A program made the translations under genes and the position numbers. The notes beneath the pieces are model-generated. The model was not told the DNA's origin, ran no database searches, and saw only the letters and a program-made list of their open reading frames with translations. Below are positions 1 to 9,619 of a DNA stretch of 14,800 bases, in pieces. The stretch is from Flavobacterium sp. (lineage in GTDB: Bacteria; Bacteroidota; Bacteroidia; Flavobacteriales; Flavobacteriaceae), in the NCBI GenBank assembly GCA_012032075.1, contig JAAURU010000032.1, positions 1 through 14,800 of the forward strand. Direction: 5' to 3'. The first letter of the stretch is position 1. The number at the start of each line of letters is the position of its first letter.

Positions 1-14
1 AAAAAGTACTTTTT
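1..14. repeat. 14-bp perfect palindrome at the left edge
   Basis: The first 14 bases read AAAAAGTACTTTTT, a perfect inverted repeat without a loop, followed by more T/A. It could be the end of an upstream terminator or an operator half. The window edge cuts the context, so no function is assigned. Confidence 0.3.
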
Positions 15-30
15 TAAATACAACAAAAAC

Positions 31-60
31 GCTTCATTTGTTATAAAAAATGCTTCATTT
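31..60 (+). repeat. Direct repeat GCTTCATTT x2, 21 bp apart
   Basis: GCTTCATTT occurs at 31-39 and again at 52-60. The 21-bp period is about two helical turns, so both copies face the same side of the DNA. They lie 29-58 bp upstream of a candidate -7 promoter element, a position that suits an activator site. Regulator binding is inference only. Confidence 0.35.
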
Positions 61-88
61 AATACATAGTTTAAACTGTAAAAAAGTA

Positions 89-96
89 TAATTTTG
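89..96 (+). promoter_or_regulatory. Candidate Bacteroidota -7 promoter element (TAnnTTTG)
   Basis: TAATTTTG at 89-96 matches the Bacteroidota housekeeping -7 consensus TAnnTTTG. No good -33 TTTG is seen at the usual distance; only an AT-rich GTTTAAAC lies nearby. The start codon at 132 is about 36 bp downstream, preceded by an A/C-rich AAACAAACAA-type leader typical of flavobacterial genes that lack a Shine-Dalgarno sequence. Confidence 0.4.
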
Positions 97-131
97 TAAT
101 TCAAACAAAACAAACAAAACAAAAACAAACA

Positions 132-3100
132 ATGAAAACAATTTCAAGACTCTTGTTATTGGTCACATTTGAGTGGCTGGTATTACTTTCTTTTTTGAGT
201 AACATGAAAGATGTTGCTTCAGATTATTTAGTTGCTAAAAGTAATTATTCAAGTATTAAGTATAAAGATCCTACTTTATGTACTTCACCTCAAAGCATGT
301 TATTAACTGTACAACCTGTTAGAAATGGTTTATGGAATGACACTTCAATTTGGCCAAATGGTATTTTACCTACTACAAATGATGATGTTGTAATTCCTAG
401 TGGTAGAGTAGTAACTATGGTAGGTACTTGTCGAGCTAAATCTTTAATGGTGAATGGTACTTTAAATGCTGTCAATTGGCAAGCAACTGGTGCGTGGATT
501 AATCTAGAAACTGAAAGTATAATGATTAATTCAGGTGGGAAACTGGAAATAGGTACTGAAGCACAACCTTATTATGCAAATGAAAATGTGTTATTACGCT
601 TAAAGGTAATAAGTTTAATAATACTCCAGATTCATTTAAGTCTATAATGGTTATGAGTGGAGGAACAATTGAACTTCATGGTAAAAAAAGAACAAGTTGG
701 ACTAATATTGCTACTACGGCTAATCCTGGAGCTACTCAAATTACCTTAAAAGAAGCTGTGAACTGGGAAATAGGCGATAAAATTGCCTTAACATCTACTG
801 CATTAGCGGATAAAGGTCAAAAATCTTGGGAACAAGTTGATGAAGCAGAGATTTTAAATATAAGTGCAGATAAAAAAACACTTACTTTAAAGAATCCTTT
901 GATTTATAAACATATAGGTGGTTCAAAGTCTTATACTAGAACTCGAGATGGGAAAAGTTGGAATGTTGCTATTTTTGGAGAAGTAGGATTACTTTCTCAT
1001 TATATCAAAATTCAAGGAGATATGAGTCAAAACAATGAGTTAGATGGATTTGGAGGTCATATTATGACAATGAAAAATTCAACTGCTCATGTAGAGCACG
1101 TGGAATTATATAAAATGGGTCAAAAAGGAATAAAAGGAAGATATCCTTTTCATTGGCACTTAAATGAAGATAAGGCACAAGGGAGTTATTTAAAAAATAG
1201 TAGTGTACACAAATCATTTAATAGAGCTGTAACTATTCATGGTACAGATTATGTTACTGTCGATGGTGTTTTGCTTACGATCATATAGGTCATGGTATAT
1301 TTTTAGAAGATGGTGGTGAACGTTTTAATACGATTAAAAATAATGTGGTATTTGTATCAAGAAGACCTAAAGCAGGAGAGCAATTAACTCCATCTGATAA
1401 TCAATTTGACGCACCGCAAAACAGAACTCCTGCTTCTTATTGGATAACTAATCCAAATAATTATTTTGAAAATAATGTCGCAGCAGGGACAGAGGGAACT
1501 GGTTTTTGGTTTGCTTTTCCTCAAAACGGGCCTATGTTTGCTTCTAAAAATATACCATATTACAGTGGAATGGTTATTTGGAATCAACCATTAGGAAGGT
1601 TCAATGGATTTGTAGCACATACTTGTATGTCTGGTTGGGATGTATTTGATCGATTAAATGATGATCATTCAATAGATGCAAATTGGGGTTGGAAAATTAA
1701 TACTAGACAATTGATTCAAAATGGGATGTTTTATGGGAATGATCAAGCTTTGTATTGCGGTTTAGGTGTAGATGGTATTAATGAAAATACAGTTTTTTAT
1801 AATTGTACCTTTAGCGATAATAAAACAGCTACAATGCTTGCTGGAAACCTAACAATTGAAAATAGTCTTTTTAATTCAGACTCAGATTTAGGAGTTTTTA
1901 ATGGTACTAGAGAGTTTTTTAGATTTTATGATGGTCCAGGTCAGCATATTAATTGTCATTTTACAGGATGGAATAAACCTAATGCGGAGATGATAAAACA
2001 AATAGATGGTGGAGGAGCTACTGAAAATTTTAGTCCGTCATTTAGAGGAACAACAACAGATTCTCAAGATATGACTCGATTTAGATTTGCTACTTTTCAA
2101 GATCTTAATGATGTAAGAGCAAGAAAAGTAGGTCAGTTTTTTAAAGATTATGATGGAGGATTATTAGGAAAACCACATACAACTCTTATAAGAGATATAC
2201 CTTTTTTAAGAGATGGTCATGAATACAGACATAGTTCTTGGTCAAACGCAGCTCGATCAGATTATTATTTTGCTTCTCTATGGTTACATAATATTGATGG
2301 TACTGGAACTCAAATTTCAGTGCAACGAACAAAACCAGGAACAGCAAATGCTTGTTTATTTGATAAAGGTGAACCAGCTAGTGGAACTTTTAAATTTCCA
2401 TTAATAGTGAATCAAGGATTTACTTATACTTATTATTTTTCTCAAGCTCCGTCAAGTAAAAAAATACATTTAATATATAACAGAGGTGATGCTGGAGATA
2501 TAGCATTTGTTAATTTTAAAGGTCTTGGAAAACTGGCTGGCTTTAATGTGAGTGGGTCTAATATTAATAGATTAAATTCTAAAGCAGATGTGGAAAATTC
2601 ATCAAACCTTGCTTATTTCATAGATCAAAACGGAGACGTTTATGTAAAATTAAAAGCTTTAGGAGGAGATGATAGAGTTAATGTTTTCTTTAATTGGACT
2701 GGAAATGGAAGTTATAATGTAACACCATTACCTTGTACTAATAATGATTTTACTCCAATAATTAATATACCTGCAAATATTCCACCAGTTGCTTCTTTTA
2801 CATCACCTACACAAACACAATACGAAGTAGGCACTAGTTTAGGAGTTGTTGTAAATGCTACAGACAGTGATGGAACTATATCAAATGTAAAGCTGTTTGT
2901 TAATGATGTTTTAGTTAGACAAGAAGGAGCTGCTCCTTATGAATGGGGTACTGTAAATCCTAACGCAAACGATACTGCTTTATTAAATCTTACTGCAGGA
3001 ACTTATACTTTAAAAGCTATTGCTACAGATAATTTAGGAGCAAGTACTACAGTTACTAAAACAATAACGGTAAGTAACGCTAATATACCACCTACAGTAA

Positions 3101-4083
3101 CTTTTACAACTCCTGCACAATCACAATATGAAGTTGGAACTAGTATAGGTGTTGTTGTAAATGCAACAGATAGCGATGGTACAATTTCAAATGTGAAATT
3201 ATTAATAAATGATGTTTTAGTTAGACAAGAAAATGCAAGCCCTTATGAATGGGGAACAGCAAATCCAAACGCAAATGATATTGCATTACAAAACATTACA
3301 GCTGGAACTTATGTTTTGAAAGCAATTGCTACCGATAATTTAGGTGCAATTACAACAGTTACTAAGACAATTACGGTTTACAATAAAACAAAAATCGTAC
3401 ACATTAAAAAAAGAGATACTCCTGGATATGCTATTGATGGAAATTTTAATGGTGCAGATGGACAAAATGTTTATTTATGGTCAGGTAATCCTTCAAATGT
3501 AAATCAACAATGGATTGAAATTGACCGTGGTAATGGTTACTATTCGTATCAAAAAGTAGGTACAAACGTTTGTATTGATGGAAATAATGGAGGAACAAAT
3601 AATCAAAATGTGTATTTATGGACTTGTAATGACACGAATTTAAATCAACAATGGAAGAAAATTGATATGGGTTCAGGTTACTTTAGATTAGAAAAAAGAA
3701 ATGCATCTAGTTATTCTATAGATGGTGGTTTTGGTGGTGTAAATGGTCAAAATGTAAAATTATACACTTCTAGTACTAATCAAAGTATGCAATGGTCTAT
3801 TACTACAGTGAATATACCATTAACTACTACTCGTTTAGAAGAAGGTACATTTAGTATTTATCCTAATCCAGTAATTGATGAGTTTACTTTTGATATAAAA
3901 GAAAATGAAATTGAACCAAAAACCATAGGTAAAATATATAACAATTCTGGAATAATGATTCAAACTTTTGAAATTGATGTGGTAAAACCTACAGTTTCTA
4001 TAAGAGATTTAAAACCAGGTATTTATTTATTATATGTTGAAGGTAAAAATAAACCTTACAGTACTAAAATAATTAAGCAGTAA
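132..4083 (+). CDS. G8-domain beta-helix protein with Ig-like, ricin-type and T9SS sorting domains (two frame breaks)
   Basis: This is a secreted modular protein of about 1317 residues once two frame breaks are repaired. It has a hydrophobic N-terminus (a probable signal peptide). A G8 domain follows at about nt 318-800; G8 domains occur in CEMIP/TMEM2-type proteins. A long parallel beta-helix follows, with the family-like motifs RYPFHWHL (about nt 1138-1161) and AYDHIGHGIFLEDG (about 1273-1316). Next come two Ig-like modules (2776-3381) and a ricin-type beta-trefoil with three Q-x-W-type repeats (3388-3810). The T9SS C-terminal sorting domain runs from about 3838 (IYPNP motif to LKPGIYLL). 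The breaks are at 602-604 (one A short) and 1269-1272 (one T short). Translation across both restores the expected G8 and beta-helix sequence, so I read this as one gene with probable sequencing errors. A carbohydrate-active or glycan-binding surface role is likely; the substrate is unknown. Confidence 0.85.
2776..3381 (+). repeat. Tandem duplication of a ~306-bp Ig-like module
   Basis: Two consecutive modules, 2776-3081 and 3082-3381, encode nearly the same Ig-like domain. Shared stretches include QYEVGTS, GVVVNATDSDGTISNVKL, NDVLVRQE and KAIATDNLGA. They resemble the bacterial Ig-like fold often used as a spacer between a catalytic domain and a sorting domain. A diverged copy sits in the next gene at about 5617-5930. 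Confidence 0.8.
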
Positions 4084-4091
4084 ACCTTTTT

Positions 4092-4150
4092 AACCTGTTG
4101 TGTGTGATTAGTATTTAATAATTAATAATTACATACAACTGGTTTTTTCT
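4092..4150 (+). terminator. Rho-independent terminator after the G8 gene
   Basis: Arms at 4092-4105 and 4131-4144 pair over 14 positions with one T/T mismatch and one G-T wobble, around a 25-nt AT-rich loop. A T run at 4143-4148 follows. It lies 9 nt after the stop codon. Only 34 nt separate it from the next start codon, so the downstream gene may depend on read-through. Confidence 0.7.
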
Positions 4151-4184
4151 ATAAATTCAAACTTAAAACAAACAAAGAAAAAAA

Positions 4185-6760
4185 ATGAAAATAATTAAGC
4201 AAATTTTTTATTTACTTACAGTTTTTTTATTTATAAAAAGCTACGGACAAGTAGAAGTAACAAATTATGGAGATATTCCATTAGATCGTTTAGCAATTTC
4301 AAGATGGCAAAATTTTAAATGGGATGGAACTGGGAATTGGGAAACGATAGATGTGACTACTAAAGGAATTCTTCCAAACAAAACAAATGATGTAGCACCT
4401 TTAATAAATAATTTAATAAATAGTGGCAGTGGGAAAAGGATACTGAAATTTCCTGCTGGGACATTTAATATTAAGACCAACATAGATATTTCTAAAGGGG
4501 ATTTACAAATTGTGGGTGAAGGGAACGCTACCAAATTTTTACTTCAAGGTGGAACTTCTCCTGCCAGTATTAGTGGTGGTGGTAAAAAAGGTGAATTTTA
4601 TAACCTTTCAAAAGATGCCAAAAGAGGGGATAATACCATCTCTCTTACATCTTCAACAGGGTTAAATGTAGGAGATTATTTTATCGTTACCCAACCAGGT
4701 TCGGCAACAAGACCAGGAGCAAGTGGTGATGAAACACAAATCTTTAAAATAGTATCTAAATCTGGTAATATACTTACTTTAGATATGAAATTTGGAATTC
4801 CATTCTATAAAGCTACTTCTAAAAGTCAAAAGTTAACCTTTAAGAAAAATCTACGTTTCCATAATTTTTATATAGAAATGACAACTAAACCAAATAATGG
4901 AGGTAAAGTTACTAATTTCAGTTTAAATACTGTACAAAATGTAGAGATTTCAAATGTTGAAAGTAACAAGGCATCAACAGGACATATTACAATATTTAGA
5001 GGAAGAGAAGTAATTGTGCATGACTGTAAAGTACATGGAAATTACGGAGGTGGTGGTGGAACCCAAGGTGGAATTATATTTAATTTCTCTACAAATTGTC
5101 ACATAATAAACAACGAAGCTTGGGATTTACGTCACCATTACGCTACTCAATTTGGATGTAATCATTGTGTAATAGCATATAATAGAGCCCTAGCACCTTA
5201 TAATGATTATGCCGATTACGGTCAACATAATTCTAAAGGGTGCCACAATAATTTATTTGAGGGAAATTATGGAAGAGAAATATTTGATGACCCTAATCCT
5301 CTAAAAAGCTGGGGGACAAGATACACCATGTGGTATAGAAATCATGCTACTAGTAAAATTGGAAGTGAAAATGAGTATGTAGAATACATGAACATTATAG
5401 CAAACGAATTAAAAACAAACGCTAGTGGTATAAAAAAAGGAGCACCTGGTAAATTTACTTTTGCAGGAGCAAATATTGTAAGTATAAATGGAGAAGGTGG
5501 AACAGGAACTATGGTTTTGGGCGATTTAAATGCTCAATCAAATTTACCTGCCTCTTTGTTTTTAAAAGATAGACCTTCTTATGTAGTGAGATGGCCTCTT
5601 TACGGTCCTAAAGTAACAAATAATACTTCTCCAAATAATCCACCAGTTGTAAGTTTTACTTTACCTACAACTACAACTTTTACAGCACCAGCTACTTTAA
5701 TATTTAAAGTAAATGCCACTGATAATGATCAAGGAGATAATATAGCAAATGTAAAATTATATAAAATGGTACATTAGTAAGACAAGAAAATGAGGCTACA
5801 TATGATTGGAATCATACAGGTCAAGATCCTGCTTTACAAAATCTTGTTGCAGGAACTTATATTTTTAAAGCAGTTGCAACAGATTCTAAAGGTGCTACAG
5901 CTGAAAAAAATATTATAATAACTGTTACTTCAACGGAAAATCCATGCACTGGAGTTTTAAATCCAATAGTAAGCATTACGAGTCCTTCAAATAATGCAAA
6001 TTTTAACCAAGATCAAAATGTAACAATTATTTCAAATGTTTCTTCTTCTGTTGCTATAACTAAGGTAGAAATTTTTGATGGTACAACTTTAGTAGGAACA
6101 GATACATCTTCGCCCTATACTTTTTCATCATCTACATTAAGTGTGGGTAATCATAATTTTACAGCAAAAGCCTATAGCGATTGTAATAAAACATCAACTT
6201 CTACAAGTGTTATAGTAAAAATTAATGCTGTAGTGGTTACCCCTCAAGATGATATAATAGGAGCTTCTTGTGGCAATCCATTACAATCACTTACTTATCA
6301 AGTTAATCCAGCATTAAAAGTAAATGCTACAAGTTATAATTGGTTTTTTAGAGGTGCTAAACAAAGTTTAACTGTTTCTGCAGATGGAAGTTCTTGTACT
6401 GTTGTGCCTACAAAAGGTGAGGGACAAATTTGTGTAGGTATTCGTTACAGTACTGGAACTAGTTATGTACAATATTGCAAAACTATTACAAGTTGTTCGG
6501 CTAGAACTATTCAAGAAAATACTCTTTCTGTATATCCTAATCCTAGTAAAAACGGACAATTTAGTTTCGCTTTAAAAACAGATTCTAATGTAACTATGAA
6601 TATTGTTGATATGCTTGGGAACAAAGTTTACAGTTTGTCTTTTAAAAATGATGCTACTAGTTCAAAAGAATTTGATTTAGGTAAAACAGAAAAAGGTATT
6701 TATTTTCTTTATATAGAACATGATGGAATTGTAGAAACTTCTAAATTAATTCTAGAATAA
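4185..6760 (+). CDS. Pectate-lyase-like beta-helix protein with Ig-like modules and T9SS sorting domain (one frame break)
   Basis: A secreted protein of about 858 residues once one frame break is repaired. The N-terminus is a clear signal peptide ending near SYG-Q (residue 21-22). Residues about 60-430 have the pectate-lyase-3-like opening (NDVAPLINNLI, then KFPAGTFNI), followed by repeated beta-helix rungs rich in N, H and G. Two Ig-like modules follow (about nt 5617-5930 and 5950-6235), the first related to the modules of the preceding gene. A Cys-containing region (6238-6500) and a T9SS sorting domain (VYPNPS from about 6526 to GIYFLYI) end the protein. The frame breaks in an A run at 5763-5766. 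One more A gives LYKNGTLVRQEN, which aligns with VRQEN in the upstream gene. It is probably a polysaccharide lyase or hydrolase, or a glycan binder, but no specific activity can be read. The leader before ATG is A-rich. Confidence 0.82.
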
Positions 6761-6796
6761 AAAAATATGGCTATGGTCTAAAAAATATATTTATTT

Positions 6797-6940
6797 ACCA
6801 CATAGATTTCATATAGATTATTTGATTTACATAGTGGTTTATAGAAAATTTACATTTTACACATAGCATTTTGACTATGTAAACTTATGCAGAGCAAAGC
6901 GACTTTACACAAAATAGTTGACATTTTCTTTCTATGTGGT
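6797..6940. repeat. Intergenic inverted CACATAG repeats
   Basis: ACCACATAGA at 6797-6806 is the exact inverse of TCTATGTGGT at 6931-6940. Between them lie CATAGTGGT (6830-6838) and a hairpin of ACATAG (6861-6866) with CTATGT (6875-6880). The first 230 nt after the upstream stop codon thus hold several copies of one motif in both orientations, which suggests a dispersed intergenic repeat or a folded 3' RNA. No protein is encoded here. Confidence 0.5.
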
Positions 6941-6993
6941 TTATATACAATAATTAGACTAAAGCCAAAAATATCAAATAAACAAACAAACAA

Positions 6994-7068
6994 ATGAAAA
7001 TTTTAACAAAAAAATCATTAAAAAAGAGTGATTACAACTTAAGTAAAGCTTTTAAAAATAAGATATAG
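6994..7068 (+). CDS. Possible 24-codon ORF or gene remnant
   Basis: ATG at 6994 opens a basic 24-residue peptide (MKILTKKSLKKSD...FKNKI) ending in TAG. It has the same AAACAAACAAACAA leader seen before the two large + strand genes, which is the only reason to list it. It has no recognisable domain. It may be a small peptide, the remnant of a third gene of the + strand cluster, or chance. Confidence 0.25.
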   Translation: MKILTKKSLKKSDYNLSKAFKNKI

Positions 7069-7188
7069 TTAGGATCTGCTGAAAAACTAAAATCTCTTAT
7101 TTATAAAGGATTAGCAGTATATTTGTGCACATTCACAAATAAAATTTATCAATAAAATAAAGACCTAAAACTTCCTTACTTCTGAATT
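7069..7188. other. Intergenic stretch without a recognised gene
   Basis: No convincing gene is seen. A short hairpin, ATTTGTG (7121-7127) with CACAAAT (7134-7140) around a 6-nt loop, and a weaker CTGCT/AGCAG pair (7076-7080 with 7113-7117) are the only structures. Confidence 0.4.
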
Positions 7189-7240
7189 AAACCCCGTTTT
7201 TTGAGCAAAAAGCCTTGAAAACGGGGTTTACTATTTTTTT
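7189..7240 (+). terminator. Strong GC-rich terminator between convergent gene sets
   Basis: A perfect 12-bp stem, AAACCCCGTTTT (7189-7200) with AAAACGGGGTTT (7218-7229), closes a 17-nt loop. On the + strand it is followed by a 7-T run at 7234-7240, a classic intrinsic terminator. On the - strand it begins just past the inferred stop of the DUF4280 gene and is followed only by a short T run, so it may act in both directions. Confidence 0.75.
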
Positions 7241-9598
7241 GAGATAATTTGATGGGTACTATATCAACCATTAAAAGATTAAAAATTTTTAATTCGTCTC
7301 TTCCTAAAACTGCTTCCCATACTTGTACTTTTAGTTTTGTGCCTACTTTTATTCCTGTGGTATTAGCGTAAAACCAGCTTACCTTATCATAATCTACAAT
7401 AGCATGTTGTTTTAAGCCGTTTTCTTCTCCTATAATAGCGTTTTTAAAAGTGATTCCATCTTTTACATTTTAATTCTTTAGCAGGATAATTTTTATCTGC
7501 ATTTTTTAAGGTTAAATGTGGTGCGGTAACTTTGAAGAATAATTTTCCCCATGTTCCTGTTTTTTCTTTTATGGCTTTATCTAACTTAAATGAAATTAAT
7601 TTTCCATCAAACTTTTTTATGTTTTTTTGTAAACAGAATCATTTCCACTCATGTAGTCATAATCAAACACTTCTATATTAATTTCTTCTTCTATGAGGTG
7701 TTTTTGTTCTATAAGAATATTGACCTTTTGATCCCAACTCGCATTTTCTATTTTAATATTGTTATTGTCTGTAAAATGAGCGTTTACTATTTCTGCTTCT
7801 ACAATAGTTATACTTTTTGTAACTCCTTTTAGATTGTTTATTTTACACGTAATATTTTCTTTTCTTGCGTATCCTGGTGTTATATCGATAACAGGATTTG
7901 TGTATGATGAATTTTCTAGTATTTTACCAAATACATTCCAAACTACTTTTTCTCCTGCAATAGGTGGCATGATAAATTTATCCGCTTTAAGCTGGGTGGT
8001 TTTTCCTACTTTTGGTTGACCAACGTAAACAAAGCTTACTACATCGTTTTTTTTGACTTCAAAATGCCAATCGTCTTCTTCGTTTTTAGCATTTTTACCT
8101 GTAGCATTAGCCGTTTTAACATAAGCTTCTACTACATATTTCCCTTCTTTTAAAAAGTAATTGCCAGGTATTGTGATAGAACTTCCTTTTCCTACAAACT
8201 GTCCATTAAGATTCCATTTTACAGCATTAGCTTCTTCTAAACTAAGCGCACCAGTTTTAAATTGGGTATTGGTAACCTTAAAGGTCATAGGTGTTTCAGG
8301 ACGTACAACTTCAGCTCCATGTGAAATTCCATTTACATAAGCACTTTCTGTAGTAGCTGTAAAGGTTTGTGTTTCTATTTTACCTTCTGGATTTGTATAA
8401 ATAGCTGTAATAGTATATTTTCCATCACTATTAGCTGGAGTAAATGAAAAAGTAGTACCTAATTGTTTTCCTGTTGTTATTACATTACCAGAACCATCAG
8501 TAGCATACATGGTTAAGTTTTGAATTTCTTCTGCATTGGGTTCTAATAAGAATTTTGCTTCAAAAGCAGCTGGAAAACCTTTTCTTAATTTGTTTTCACT
8601 TTTGTTGTTTATTCTTGTAAAACTATCTCCATCTTTTGCTTGCAAAGAAGTTCCGTTAAGTTTATTAACGATTACTTCTACATCAATAGAGCAATCTGCA
8701 TAATTTTTATTGTATTTTCCATTTTCAAATTCGTTTGTTTTGGTTTTCCATAACCTTCTACTCTATATGTTCCTATAGCTGGAAATGTGTTTTTAAACGT
8801 AGTACCAATTTGTTCACTAGTAATCAGTTTTTCTCCAAGTTTTCCTCCGTTTAATTGATAAATTACCCAAGAGGTGAGTCTTGTATTACCTGTTTTAAGG
8901 TTTGCATTGAAAGTAACTTCTTCGTTTACACGAATACTTACCTTTTTTACTGTTGAACCTGATGATTTTACTTCTTTAAAATCGGTTCTTCCAGTTATTG
9001 TTTTTAAATCTATACTTGAAACACTAGGGTATTCTGGTTTTAAAACGGGTAATGGAACAGCTGGATTGGTTAAAGTTTGTGCTGCTTCATCGGTATTTTC
9101 TGCATGTTCTTTTACGACACTATCTTCTTGTCCATGTTTCTTTATTGAAATTTTTCCGCCTATTGTACATTGTAAGGTAGAGAGTTCCTAGTAAGTATTT
9201 TTTTACCTTGAACTGTTTTCTTATCATAGGCTTTTTCCCACTTAGGAAGAAAAGTCAGGTGCGCAAGGTAAATTACCACTACTGGATGGTTTTAAGGTAC
9301 ATTTACCAAAAGTAGCTGCTGGAGGTTTCATAGTAGTATCTTCTTCAGTAGCAGCAAACTTTTTAGCATCTTCATTAATTATTAATTGCGTATTTTTGGT
9401 CACAACAATTTCAGCCTCTTTTGTAGGATCTTCAGCTTTATCACAAACGCAAGTTCCTCCATGAACGACAAAATATTTGTCTTCATGTTCGCTTTTTTCG
9501 GCTTCTTTTTGCTCCTTTTCTTTTGTTTCTTTTTGTTGTGTTTCTTGCTCTTTTGCCGTTACCTTAGCTTCTCTTTCTTCTTCAGTTAGTGCTGCCAT
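7231..9598 (-). CDS. DUF4280 PAAR-like T6SS tip protein with C-terminal Ig-like domains (multiple frame breaks)
   Basis: This is the last gene of the T6SS operon, about 789 codons when repaired. Residues 1-41 are a highly charged E/K/Q-rich segment, probably helical or coiled-coil. The PAAR-like DUF4280 fold follows: VVHGGTCVC (Cys50, Cys52), FGKC (Cys100), LPCAPDF (Cys112), then LQCTIGGKISI after the break. The rest looks like several Ig-like beta-sandwich domains and shows no recognisable toxin domain. PAAR-like proteins cap the VgrG spike. The frame breaks, in coding order, are 9250-9253 (one T extra in the coding strand), 9179-9184 (an extra dinucleotide, or one base lost), 8738-8741 (one A short), 7622-7628 (one A short), 7468-7471 (one A extra or two short) and possibly 7234-7240 (one A short). 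Repairing the last puts TAG at 7231-7233, just before the hairpin; as drawn, translation would run to 7176. The start is the ATG at 9598 with an AAACAAACAA leader. Confidence 0.78.
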
Positions 9599-9619
9599 AG
9601 TTGTTTGTTTATTGGTTTA

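Noticed and set aside
602..1272. Programmed ribosomal frameshifting in the G8 gene
   Set aside because: No slippery heptamer with downstream structure is evident, and similar breaks occur in four other unrelated genes at plain A/T runs.
7590..8019. Two short + strand open frames rich in Phe/Tyr/Ile
   Set aside because: They are antisense to the C-terminal Ig-like part of the DUF4280 gene and have low-complexity hydrophobic composition typical of shadows in AT-rich DNA.
7617..8645. An independent 342-residue gene starting at 8645
   Set aside because: The apparent start is a TTG inside a frame that continues upstream (LNGTSLQAKD). It is an internal piece of the DUF4280 gene.
8874..9191. A 105-codon open frame on the + strand
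   Set aside because: It is antisense to the DUF4280 gene, whose opposite-strand translation gives coherent PAAR-like and Ig-like sequence; a shadow frame.
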